A stretch of 64,000 nt of DNA. Origin: Casuarius casuarius. Lineage: Eukaryota; Chordata; Aves; Casuariiformes; Casuariidae. Below, one piece after another: positions 25,901 through 39,800 of this stretch (positions are counted from its first letter, which is position 1; each line of letters opens with the position of its first letter). The translations under genes and the position numbers were made by a program. The notes below the pieces were generated by a model. That model made no database searches. It was not told the DNA's origin and saw nothing but the letters and a program-made list of their open reading frames with translations. The stretch spans positions 3,485,052 through 3,549,051 of the forward strand of contig PTFA01000024.1 in the NCBI GenBank assembly GCA_003342895.1, in the 5' to 3' direction.

Positions 25901-28900
25901 GGTATTGTCATAACTTTTGCAACCTTAAGAAAGCACTACTTATATGCAACATAGCCAATAATTTACCAAAACCAAACAAAAAAGTACCTGAAATTATCCA
26001 GCTATGTAACTGGTCTTCTTATAGTTAATATCTACAAACAATTTTCCATCCAACCTAGATGGAACCTGTGAGTTTCAACTACTTTAAGAGCTTAGGTGCC
26101 TAAATGCACATTCAAATAAATAATACGACAAAAGATGGTGGCTTACATGCACATCCTTAAGTCTTACATTGTATTTATCCTATGGAAGGTGATAGAAAGT
26201 TATTAAGGTAACTGATTCGTGCTTATATAGCATATGCCAAAAGGTTTGCAAGCCTGATATTTTAATGGTATACTTTACTTAATAGTATTCATTTTTGCAA
26301 ACATAGCTTTCCAGTTGCAATTTTTCCTAAGTTTGGAAAGAGTTTCTCTAGTACTCAAGTATCTTGTTGCAGCATTGTGAGACGTGTTTCCTAAACACAA
26401 AGATGACAGGACAGCTTTATTTACCTGTATTGAACATGTACAGATCACCAATCACTTTCCTATAGTGGATACTACCACACGCATATATTCCCCACCACAG
26501 CTGAGCTGTGTCTGAGGGTATTAGCCATGATGCCAGTGCTTTTTATCTTCTGCGAAGTAAAAAAACCTAAAGTAACAACAGAAATGGTATTAAAAAAAAA
26601 CAGTCCTCTGCTTTGATCAGTTCGGCATGGGAGGGGAACAGGTTTGAGTGTCCAGACTGAATTCATTGGAGGTTTGGTCAATCATACAAACTTCATTTTA
26701 CTGACAACAAAATTCATCTGCTTTGTCACCTTTTTTCACAGTGGATGGCATGTAGGATTGAGCTACTCAGAATGTCTTGCCTAGGTGTGCAGAGCTCTGA
26801 TTTGTATCCAAATTCATTTCATACCTTTTCCTTTAAATCAGTCACCTCCTGCTGGCTTGCTTTCCTCACCAGCATATTATTGGGTAGCCACAGATCCCTA
26901 ACCACTTTCACTGGAAGTGTGGAGAGGCTAGGGAAAGAGGTTGTAGTGTAATAACCTTTGCATAGCTGCGTGCATATGTACTGAAGGGAGTATAGGGAGA
27001 CACAGGTTATCATAACCCTTATAATAAAATACTATTGGAAACAGTGTCTGAAATATATTACAAATTTGTCTTTTAAAATATTAAAATATTACGCCATTCT
27101 GCTTAAACATAAGAAAAACCTGTTTAAATGTAAGGGTGGTCAAACACTGGAACAGATTGCCTGGAGAGTTGTGGCATCTCCATTCTTGGAGATACTCAAA
27201 CCCTGACTGGACACAGTCCTGAGCAACCTGCTCTGGCTGACGCTTGTTTGGGCAGGAGGGCTGGACTAGGTGATCTCTAGAGCTCTCTTCCAATCTCAGC
27301 AATTCTAAGATTCCATGCTGTGTTTATTTTGGAAAAAAACCCCACAATATCATGCATATTTTCACTATTTGTTGAGCTAAATAGCTAGTCCTAAAGCTGA
27401 AAAGAAGAGAATACTGTTGCAGCACAGAGATGAGACTGAGCAGGAATTCAGTACCACTTGGGCAGTCTAACAAAATGGCCTTGATTCTAAAAGAAAATAT
27501 GCATTGGCAGCCTTGAGGATCTGTCCTGACCATAGAACTGGAGCCTAAGAATATAAACAACAAAGGACGTGTGTATGTGGTAGAAAGGAGGGGAGAAGAT
27601 GGATGGGACAAAGGAATAAGGAATGGAAAGAAAGGAAGCAGCTGAGTGTATTTAAATGTGTGTTAAATGCGTTAATATTTTTCATACTAAGAGAAATATA
27701 TTAATTGTTCCATAGAACTTACCTTAACTTTTATTCAGGACTACTTTTTTATAGGCTCCCTTATCTCCAAAAGTCTAGTGGTGTGACTGGAGGGAAAAGT
27801 CTAGTATCTTACAGATCAGGTTAAGGATGGTGAACATAAAGGAAAGAATGGAAGGAGCAACAGAGACATAATATGACAAGGAGACCAGGAGCTGTTAAAG
27901 ATGATATTATGAATTGTCAAATTAGACAGTAAGAAAGAATAGTAAAGAGTAACAGTGTACAGTTGTAAAGGGCCTAAGAAGAACAGTAAAGAGGCTTCAT
28001 CTTGGCACAGTGAAGCAGAGAAAGCCAGCTGCAAAACTAAAAGAGTGGAGTAAAACGGACGGAGCAATAAAGATGATTTTGTGACAGTGTAGGTGTTAGG
28101 AAGTAGTGCTGGGGAAGACAAAAATTGTGACTGTAAGATTCTGAGATATTTAAGCTGCAGGCAGGAGATTTGGGTGCCTCGAAAGAAATCAGAAGTCATT
28201 TCTTAGCAGTATTAGGCAGCAAGATTTGGACAGAAATGGTGATAAAAACACAAAAGCTTAAAATCTCTTATTTTAGTTACTCATGGCTCTGGTGTGGAAT
28301 CAGTTTTGGAGAGAGGCAATTTACCATAGGTATATAGTAATACAGTTACCAATCCTCTTCACGTCACAGAAAGAGGCAAGTTTTGGATAAACATATCTAA
28401 ACGAAACTATATTATTTTGTCTTACAGAACATTTGAAAAATCAAGCCCAGAGATACCATCTTTAGCCTAAAATAAAAAAATATTATCTGTTCTTTGACAA
28501 TGCTAGCAACAAACTTGTGTCAAGCAAAGGCAGTGGCTCTCCTTTTGCCTACCTCCAACTTCTAAATCCCACGGTTCATCTGAGATACATCTTCTATGCA
28601 ATAGAAGCATGACCTTGTATTCTATCTAGTCAGACAGATGTACACAGCTTTTGGACAAGAATGGCATTTCTGGGATCCTGGCAAATGACTGTAAAGTCCT
28701 CTCCTGTCCTGTCTAGCTCTTCTTCCTCAGAAATGTAGATTTTTGGACATATGCCTAATGCAGCCTCAGACCTGAATTTAATCCCGTATTTCGTCTTCAT
28801 AAACAACTGCAGTCATGCATCAAGCTGATTGAACCTCATAATTTTCTATCACCTCTTTAGAAGTGATAGATTTTACCCCTGCTGTTCAGCCTCAGAATAA

Positions 28901-31900
28901 TAACTATTTAAAAAAAAGCAAAAAAACATTCCATAAAGAAAGTAAACAAAATGTGCAAAACATCACCTTGCATGAACAATGCTAGCAAAATTCTTATATT
29001 CAAAGACACCTGTAAAAACCTGAAGGCAGAGATAGCTCAATTAATAATTAGAAGGAAATATAAAACCCCCAAATGGGTTAAATTACTCGTATTCTGCCTC
29101 CTCATCTACCCAAGAACAAACTGAATCATATCTTTTTTTCTCCTCAGTGTGAAGCACAGATTCAGATCTGGCTCAACATTACAGAATATAAAAATGTGAG
29201 TGGGTTCTAATGGACCTGCTTAAGGTTGCTGACAGAAAACCCTGCAGGATGTGCACTTCACTAGAAATGACAAACGCTCTCAACCAAATAATTTGCACAA
29301 CTCTTTCCGCTGTGCCAGAAGCTTTAAAGTTCCATTTGCAGAATCACAGAATTTGCCAATGTACGAGAGGTTTTCTTGTCAGCCTAAGCATCCATACTGC
29401 TCTATTGTGGAAAAATAGGCTCTCATTCTCCTAATGTAATACAAAATAATCATCACAAAAAGTTGGAAAATTTTACTGCTGCTCACATTCACAAAGAAAA
29501 AAAAAGAACCAACATTTGTAATATTCATGATAACACAAAGCAACCTTGGCTTATTCTTTCTTACCCTGCTACGTGTAATAAATACATTGTTCATTCATTA
29601 AAAAACTAGGAAAGTTAAGAAGAACAAAAAATGTTCTCTGTAGGAGTCACCCTTAGATTAGTTCCAAAGTTCCCACGCTCCATCACATCTACATACAAAA
29701 CACATCATGTAACAGGTCAGACTCTGCCCTTTGGTTCCTTGCTATTCCCTCTTCACAATTGCTTCAATGATGAATATTCCACTGCCTGTCTTGTGACAGC
29801 CTTGCTCAACAAGACATATCTACAGTGACCCTTCTCTTCCTTTCTCAAGTAAGATCCACAGCAGGCACTGGAGCATCAGTTCCAACTGGATCTCACCCAT
29901 AACTTTCATATGGAAGACACAGTATGTAATGTATACTCATCTTTTCAAATAAGAAGTTGTCTGACTCAATATCACTCTTTATCCTGCTAGAGTTGTTCTA
30001 TCTTTGTCACCCACTGTTTCAGAAAATCAAAATATGTCAGGTTTGCATATTTGGTTTGTATGCGCCCTTTTTTATCATTTGGTCCTGTACTTCAATTGAT
30101 ATCTGTCTGGAGAAGAAAAAGCTAGAAAGCTAGACATGAACATTCAAAGCTTCACCCCACCTGCTTTAAGCCAGGAACCTGAAGCTTTCTCCTTCACATC
30201 CCAGGTGAATTTCCTGACCGCAAGACTATTAAAAAAAAAAAAAAAAAGAAAACCCAGAAAAGTTCTGGGATAGATCTGCTGATCTTTCCTACTGGAGTTG
30301 TTTCATTTCTGTAAATTGACCTACAAACAGAGAATGAGAGAAAGAGGGAGAGAGAGAGAAAGAGAGAGACTAAATCCATAGTCCAGGAGCCGGGGCAGGT
30401 ACCCCAACTATGAAACACTCAGGTTCAAACGCTTGCTCAGCCAGAGTACCCCACATCCCATGGAAATGTCCTGTCACTGGATCACATATTCTTAGTACCA
30501 GTACTTTTTTCAGCGGACTTGAAGGAAAAGGAAACTTTAAGGTATCTTGAGTTTATCCTAATATAGAATGGGAATACTCTGGAAATTCTGAAGTTATTTC
30601 CCACCAACCTCTACACACGATGTCTGGGAACACTTCAAGATGTAAAGTTCCTGGTTTTATATGAACATTGAAAATGATGTTCTTGAAAGGACCTGTGTTT
30701 AGCTCACTGTTTCAAACTATGTTTCTCTGTGGAACTAATAAGCCTGAAGCGGGATCTGAAGTGCTGTACATTGAGAACTGACATTTGGCACAGAATTAGT
30801 CTCTTATTTGGAAAGCTCACAGCAAAGAGCCTCACCCACTGAGCCAAGCTGCCTTCAGTGAATGAAGTAAGAAGACATGTAAAAGAGGCATTCCTAAAGA
30901 AGCTGCATTCCAGCGAGGTCTCTCTGTGGCTTGGGAAAGGAAGCTCTAGAATTGCAGCAGCAGCAGCGACAACAGTGAAGAAAGTTAACCTATTGCTGTA
31001 TCCACCTTTATTCTATTAAACCACTAAGAAATACAGTATCTCTGTGGAGCTAGCTAAAGCCTTGTAGCTAACAGGCCTTACACAGAATTCTCCTAATGGA
31101 AAAAAGTTGCTATAATATGCTATGCTTTTAGAATGCAAAATAGATCGTTTAGTTTTGATATTTGAAAACCATGAGATTCTAAAGCAATTGGTAGATTCTT
31201 TGTCACATAATGTAAGTATTTAATAATACATAATACTACAAGATATTATAATATATTCATAATACAAATAACACATTTTTGGAGGTGATAAGGAGGTAGG
31301 GAGTCCTACTTGGGCACAAGCTGAGTACATGCGAATTCCCATCACTAGCTTCCATTACAAAAACCGCATTGAAAACTAAATGTTATACTTGTAAAAAAGC
31401 CCCAGCCCTTTGCACTTATCATTGCCTTAGTGTAACTATAAATAGTATATGTTTTGATTGAACTTTTGTACTCACTAAGAGCAAAGCTGTAGATTCCTGG
31501 AAGACAACCTTCAGCATCCTGAGTAGAACATCCTTCAAATAAATGTAACTTTCCTTTTATCACACTGTAATGCAAAGCAAAGATTGTATGATTGGTTCAT
31601 AAAATAGCTCCTGAATGAATAAACAGAATTTCTATAAAATCAGCATGTTTTTAGATGTATTCTTTATAGCAAATCATGCATGTAAAACATTTCTTAGATT
31701 AAGGCAGACTAAACCTCACCTCCAATCTGATGAAAATCTTTACTGCAACATTGCTTGCATCTACACCTTCTATTTTACTCTTCAGTATATTAAAAAGGCA
31801 GATAATTGCGCAGATTTCAGAAGAATTACAGAAAAAGTTGTCCTTTGATTCTGAGAATTAAAAAGGCATACTGTCAGCTCATCTCTGAGTAATTGAAAAA

Positions 31901-33823
31901 AATAGTGTTGTTTTTGCCCGTATGACACATCTTTAAACAGTGTGAACCTCCTATGTTGCCTCACAACATCTGTCAATTCACAAATATTCCCCAAGCTTTG
32001 CACATTCCTACTTGTCCATGACAGCATTTGTAAGGAAATAAATTTTATTTTCAGGTTTCTAAAAAAAAATTACAAAAATGGAAAGTATTGCTTAATCAAG
32101 GCAAGAACATGGTAGTCCCTCTTAACCCAAAAATGGAAATGTGTTGATGTATTCAAGAAAAATTAATCCATAGATTAAAAACCTGGAAAGCAAAACCACC
32201 TTGATGCAATCCCTTCAGGTGTAATTCATCAGTGCTGATAAAAAGGAACCACGTGATTCTTCTTTTGATTTGCCTAATATGGAGTTTTGTATTCTAACTA
32301 TATTTCCCTCGATTATTTAACTTTATACTGTTTCCCACAATTCTCATTTGTGGAGTGCTTAGATAAATATTTGACTAATTATTTACAGGGATTTTTGCCA
32401 AGTTATTCTTGTTGAAGAAGTTTGTGCTGCACTTCTAAGCACATATCTATTGCACATCTCTGCACATGTTCTATATTTTTCCTGATTAAACATTGTGCAT
32501 TTTCATATACTTATATGGTTTAAAGAATGTGTATGCCTTTGCAGTATACTGATCCATTATCCTGCTTTTGAAAAAGCTAGATGACATATATTCTGTCTAA
32601 AGCATATATCTCTAAAATAATGATACAGTACTAGAAATACATATATACTGAGCAAAAATGCATACAGTTACTTTATTTGACAATAGCAAGTTTAATTTAT
32701 TTGAGTCATCTCACAGGTCTTGTATATTCAATACTGATGTTTATACAGGAAGTGGAAATCTTATTAAAAAAATGTTTACTACTATAGGCCAAATGGGACA
32801 CTGATATGGAAATTTATGATTATAAATATGTGCCTCAAAAACAGAAGATTTCAAAACACAGTGATGTCAGCTGTTTTCCTGACAGTCCTTCCACATGTCT
32901 CTCATGGTTAACGACTCCCTGCCATGCAACTGTTTGGCTCTCACATTTTTGGTTTATTTGCTGGCCGTACCATATGAAACCAATTCCAAGCATCAAAATA
33001 AAATATTTCTGAAAGGAGAAAACAGTCACAAGTTTTATGTGCTTACTACAACCCTCTATTTACAAGAATACATATTACAATGACAAACACATGCACGGTC
33101 CAGAGGGGAGTGCTGAGAATCAAGGCTCCAAGCTTCTAGGTCTTATCTAACCACAGGCTTGTAAAAACACTAAAATAGCTCTGTTTCTCACTCTCCTCAT
33201 CTCTAGAAAGGAACCAATGCTAAGCAACTTCATAGGAATGCTGCAAGTTTTGATTACCTGATACTCTAAAGAGCTTTAGGATTCTTAGAAGTGGCAAAAT
33301 GTTCTGAATTTTTTGTTAGATTAAAAATTCCATTTTTCTTTAAGAATGTATTTTTCTCCAGTGCACTAATTGGCTCCATATGGGTAAAGCCTGTGCAAGA
33401 GGCAGTGAAGACAATAGCATAAATCAGGGATAATGTTAAGGAACCTTACAAATGATTCCAAAATCGTTAACAAATGTGATCTTTTGCCGAAAGATGTTTT
33501 CTATGGCGTGCTTCCACTTAGCAGTCAGATTGTTTACTGCGGCCAAGCATATGAAGTTCTGTTGATGTGCATTTCCTGAGAAGCCCGACACTGAGAGCAG
33601 AGCTTTGTCTAGTTTAGAGACAGTTGCATCAGCAAATGCTCTGCTTCACCTCACTGCAGCATGTTGCACTAGACAGTTGCACAAGAACACATGAACATAA
33701 TTATAGGAGAACAAATATCTCTAATTTAAGCACAGCTGGGAACCTCCCACCACATCATCTTCATTTTGTTCCCTTACAGCAGCATTCCTCAACGTTCATA
33801 ATCAATGACCACCTAACTTCTTT

Positions 33824-33862
<39 letters not shown>

Positions 33863-36800
33863 ACAGACACAGACACAGACACACACACACACACACCCCC
33901 CGGGGGCCTCTACAGTTAAGCAGCAGGCGAGGGAGCTGAGCCCTGCTGTGTGTCATGTATGCAAATAAAAAGTTTTTGCTATACAAAATTGTGTTTTATT
34001 TCAAAATTGGAAACAATAAAGTATAGAATACCAATAAAATAGAACGTGACACTTGGGCTGGGATGCCAGAAGATACTGGCAGCAATCATGAACTGGCTCC
34101 CAACCATCCCTCAGGGTACTTACTATTTCTTTGACTGTAATATTTTTATGAACTATCTTCTGCTGCCTTATGAGTAGTATGTGACTCATGGGTGATGCAC
34201 TAAGTGACACTGCTGATGTACTAATGAGCTCCCAACAGCAGAAAAGAAATACACTTAACACCTGATACTAAGTTGGAGTAGAGAGAGGGCTTTAAGTCCT
34301 TGAGGGGACAAGGCAAGGAAGACGCATACAGTCCATGCCCAGATCCTTAGAGGGGTCCACACTGGCCTCCTCATACAATCAATGAGATACCCAGCTGACA
34401 GCAGTTAAAGTTATGGCTCCATAGTTTTCAGGACATGTTGGCGTACGCTTCCTTCACGGGGAATTGGTAGTTTCGGAGGAAGTGCTAAAGGCACAGACTG
34501 CAAATCTTATCAGTTTGTTAGAAACACAGGATTCAGTTCTCTAGATCCTCAGGGACCTTGGAGGCAAGTCAGGTCTGCTGTGACATAAAATGCACATCTA
34601 TCGTGCTAGCACAGAGAATACAAGACTGAAATCTTTACAAGAAAAGGGAATCCTTGACAGACATGTTTTGCCTGCTAAATGGGCAAGTGACTCCCTACTT
34701 GGATTCACAAAAGCTGCTGTTTAGCCTGGAAAAGGAAATAAAAGACAGGGCTTTTTAATTTTTTCCTTTTTGCCCATGAAGGAAAGGAGCCATATGTGCT
34801 GTCACTTTGGGAAGAGAGTACGTCATTTGTCTGAAAAACAGTTACACATATAAATGTCCATTTTTGTTTGCCCCCTTCTATCCTTTGCCATGTTTGCATG
34901 AGAATAAAGAGCTTACAAGAATCTTTGCAGTAAAACCTTTATCAAGTCCCCCAGTGAAGGGGGTGCCATGAAGGAGAATACTTCTAAATGGATCCTCAAA
35001 AAAACCCATCAGTTTTCATACTGGGAAAAACCATCATCATTATTTGCCTGCTTTTTGAAAAAATATTTAACTATTATATGACTGGCTATATGTGAATAGC
35101 AGGCAGGGGAGGGGAACATGCTGGGTAAAATGACTGCTCTTCCTCTCTGTCCCATTATAGCTGAGCAAAATTATACAGAACTCCAGTTCTGTGTGAAAGG
35201 AAAGAGGCTTCTAAACTGACTTAAAAATGCACCTGTACTCTAGCAGTTCTAGGACTGCTGTTTTTTAATCTTTTCTGAAGCTCTGAAGGCAAAGTCCAAG
35301 GCTTGATATTCAAAATAAATACAAAAAACTATAAAAGAACCATAAAGGAAAGCCAAATAATCATCCAAGAGGGAATTCTGAAAAATGATACAGGTGTAAA
35401 CACAGCTGCAAGGGAAATAACTGATTCTATTAAAGTTTAGCATGCTGCATACTGGAGGCAGATGTTCATAACTTCTAACTTTCTCAGAAAAGGCCTTAAT
35501 TGGCTATATATCACCAGAACTCACAATTTCTCTGTACCTGTTATTTATATAGATACGCTGATTGAGTATGCTGTAAGCATACACATCCATTTTCATTAAT
35601 TACCTTGGTTCTTTAAAGCGCTACTTTGTTAAACACTATCTGTTAGTGATAGCTTTTGGCTGGTATATACTTTAGGACGCTTTTTTTCAAATTGAAAGGG
35701 GGATTCAAAATAATGAGTAATTTATAGAATGGTATGAATGTTCCAGTAAAAAAGCTGAAGCTATTGCAAGCTATTTATATCATCATGCACTGCAAACTGA
35801 CAACTGGAGCTAGTTATTTTCTGAATGGAAGACCCCCATGGGAAATCTGAGTCACGGGGCAAGCAGCGGTGATGGTGACGACTATCCCTGTTGCAGGAAG
35901 CCACTGAACACAGCTTACAATGTTTGGCAATATGTGAATATATCATTCAAACACAAGTGCTGTAAGTGTTCCAACCTCTACGCTCTTTTACATCTGACAT
36001 CTTAAATCACGGCTAAGGTTCAGGTTCTATTCTTTTAGTAAAAGTAGTACATAGAAAGTGAGAACTGAATTCTTCCTGTTCAATTGGTGGAATATGTGAT
36101 ATCTAAGGTCAGGCATATACCCAAGTAACCACAATAATCATAGCTTTCCTGCTGCCCAAGTACTGAGCCCGAGGCCAAGCTACGGCTCAACAACCTTTTG
36201 CTTCACACCAGAGAAGTGAAGGAACAGCAGTACCAGCAACAGACAGACTTAACTGGATAAAGACAATGCTAGCTGAAATTCCAATAGAGAAAAACATCTT
36301 GTATGCAGCTATATACATTGGAATCTTTCATATTTACAGTTCCTGTCTCTTGAGTAAATTCAAGTTTCAGTAAATACGTTCTGCCTTCTTGACCTTTCTC
36401 AGTATTTTGAATTGACTACACTGTATTTTATTTTATCTGTTAAATTATACAGTCTGCTGTAGATGGTTAAACTGCAACTATCTACAGTTCAGTAATGAAG
36501 TGATTCTTGTAATAAAACATGGGTAAGTAGCGCCCACTACAGTTAAGGCTCAGTTCCTATTTCCATTGCTCAGATGTGTAGCAAATAAATTCATCTAGGG
36601 GTTAGCTTAAATGAAGTAGGTTCTGTGTTTATAAAAGTCAAATATCATCTTTCTTTTTTCTTGTTTAAGTTCGAACTCTTGCATTTGGGTTTTTACTGCT
36701 GGCACCTGTAACTAACCTGCAATTTTCCGATGACAAAGATTCTTCAGTATTTTAACTTAGAGATTTCTTTTCAATAATTTCTACAGCTAAAACCCATTAA

Positions 36801-39800
36801 AAAAGCAGAAGAGATGCATACATATATAAAGCAAAGGCAATTTAAAAATGCAGAACAATATTAATTAGAAGTGTCCTGTATTTGTCCAAATCTGGATCTC
36901 ACTCACTTGATAAAGCCACATTTTGATAATGTTGTAATTTTCACAGCAAAGTTTCTTTTCCTTCGATTACCTACTGATCCTGAGATGTAAACACAAGCAA
37001 AGGCCTAGCAAAGCAACAAAAGTGCGAGTGCCTTGGAAATATGGCATAAGGTCAACCTTGCTGCATACCTGCAGCATTGTTGAACAGTAAGTCCTGCCTC
37101 ATTCCTTCCAGAATAATTGAGGACAGTAGAACCTTGTGAAACTATCTTCTTTCTAACTCCTCTCCCATCAGAAACCAGCTATAGGGGTTACTAGGCCTTA
37201 AACAGTGATCCAAATTTTTTTAATCACTGCTGTGAGCCAGTAAGGCTTCCCATAATGCCTGTGCATGCGTTCTCCTTATGCTGGCACCTCTCTTCAGAAT
37301 GAAAGCAGATTATGTTTTGACTTTTGCATAGGCGTCCTGCTTCCTTTAATCCCCCAAACCTCTAATAATGGGCTTACTTTCAATATTGGCCCATAGCTTC
37401 GGCAGACTGCATATTATGAACAGAATCAATATGTTCCTTAATAATAAGGATATTCAGTGAACCTCTGTGTCTCATCCTTAATAAGATGATATGTGGCTAT
37501 GTAGGAAGTAATAAGTATTTTAATTAAATCAATAAAAAGACTTTTAGGACTCCAGGCCCTTAATTTAAAGACAGGCAATGGATTTTACTTTTAACTATAT
37601 ATGCCTACAGTATAGGCTCCACCTCCCACCAATGTCCTTGTCCTGACATGTTCTCAGCATCTGTGGTTCTCATTAGAGCTGATGGTGGTGGAGGTCATTG
37701 ACTTGCCCATTTCTCTGATGATGTCAAAGGGAGCTGCAGTTGCCCAGCACAGCTGAAAATGTGGCTATTCACTTTAAGATAATCACTTTTAGATAATCAG
37801 CTTTGAAAAATTTTGGCCTTCATGTTTGCTAATACGTACCCTATTACACAGCCCATATCTCCTCTGTCTTGCTGAATGTATCAATTTCTTAATTTCTGAA
37901 ATTCATAAATCCATAAATATTCCTGTACTTTTCAAATAGGAGTGTAGGGCTATACAGTATACTTCTTTATACAACAGTTAACTAGTAGAACCCTCTGCTA
38001 TAAGCAGCGTATTTTTAAAGGAACATAAGCAGAGAATTGTCAGTTTCAAGTTACAGGGATAAAGCTTTTGAAACTCCTACTGTGGGTGAGGAAGATAATT
38101 GTCTTAATCTTTTTCTTCTGACAGATATACCACTGCATAACTATCAGTCTTTTATATGAATTCTGAAGTAACTGATGCAAAAGACTGTCAGGTGCTGGAC
38201 CTGATCATGTTTAAAAAAAATTAAATTGAATAACTGGGTACAGTTTTAACAGGTCTCGTTCGTCTTTTATATTGATTTCCCATGATCCTAGCATTCCCAA
38301 TTGTACTTGAATTAAAATGGAAGCAGAATTTGCTATTTAAAACAGACATATCACTGAGTGCCACACTTGATCTGACATATAACTCCTGAATATCAGATGG
38401 GGTACTGTAATGTGTATGTATGTAAAAATATGTATCATTCTCTAACTGTCTGTGGTTTTCACAAAGTCAACACACTGCTGATTTTATTTCATTTATAACA
38501 GCATCTGTGGAGATATTAGGCCTATGTGGAAAGAGTAAGGCTGTCCAGCACGGAATGGCTACTTTTCCACAGAAAACATTGATCCAAAACATTTGCATCT
38601 TCACTCAGTTATGCAAAGCATTCCTGAACCCTAATCTTCCATTGGATTCCAGCTATATGGTCCTCCATTATTCTTGCATTTTGAATGAATTACAGACATT
38701 ATTTTAGCAGTTCTATTGAGTCAGTGACCCGACATCGTGTTTCTCTAATCAACACTAACTGGAGCTCTTGTGTGTCCTATGTGTTGCAATACAGAGTTGA
38801 TACATTGAGCAACTGTTTTCTAATTGAAATAGAAGCTGAAATAGGCACTACCCCAGGGAAAAGGCTAACGTTCAGCTGACTTTTCCTAGTCCCTTCCCCA
38901 ACTATGAGGTAATTTCACATGAAACAGCAAAGAAAAACACTCGAGCTGACTAGTCATTACAATTAATCAGGAAAACAATCTTTTAAAATGTCTACACGCT
39001 AATCTGCCAGGTCTTCTTCCCTGACTACACTAAAAATTCAACAGTAAGTCTTGTTATTCGTTAGCAATGACACTTTCGCAGTTTTTAAAAGGGCATCTAT
39101 CTAGGTCTGTTTAAATTAGCCCTCATATTTCCATATACTTAACTGTAAAGCACCTCATAAAGAAGTACCACGAGACTACTTTGAGCAGAAAACCTAACTG
39201 GAGGTCTACCCCCAGATGAATTCCTATAAAACACAAATGTAAAATATGCCTACTACCTTCTGCAGTTCACGCATGAGCAACCCTTTGTTCCCTGAATGAC
39301 TATTGACTATCATATTTACATATAACCTACTTGACAGATATCAATAGAAATGATGGAAACAAAGTCTTTATCATTGCTCAGATAAATCTAAAGCAAATTC
39401 ATTTAAAAATTTGAATTCTCATGTTTATTTCTTATGTATCGCTCTTACAACTGTACACAAACTAAAGCCAGATCAAACTGAAATTCGCTTCCACAACTGC
39501 TGATCAAAAGTGGGAAATTATCCATATCCTGCAGCTGTGGAACACAGAATTACATAAACTTTCCTTTAACCATGTTGGCCTGCAACAGTTGCAACTTAGC
39601 ACCCATGGGCATTTACACAAAACAAGCAGTTCTAGTTGACGTATTTATATATATCTCACGGATAAATGCTTTCACTTCTGTTACTAGCTTTTGCTGTGTA
39701 TTTTTGTATGTCACAAAGTATATCCATAACAATATTCTGCACTGCTAGATGTCATAACTAATTTTGACCTTTGCAACTTCTGCCTGAGAATTAAGCAGAT

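Noticed and set aside
27816..28199. 127-codon minus-strand frame rich in Leu and Ser
   Set aside because: Antisense of a purine-rich stretch; biased composition, no motif, no splice support.
28553..28593. Longer form of the 28.5-kb kelch exon using an upstream tag acceptor
   Set aside because: It brings an in-frame stop or wrong phase from the preceding exon; the ctcag acceptor keeps the frame.
33624..33968. 114-codon frame with a Thr-His repeat
   Set aside because: Translation of the CA microsatellite.
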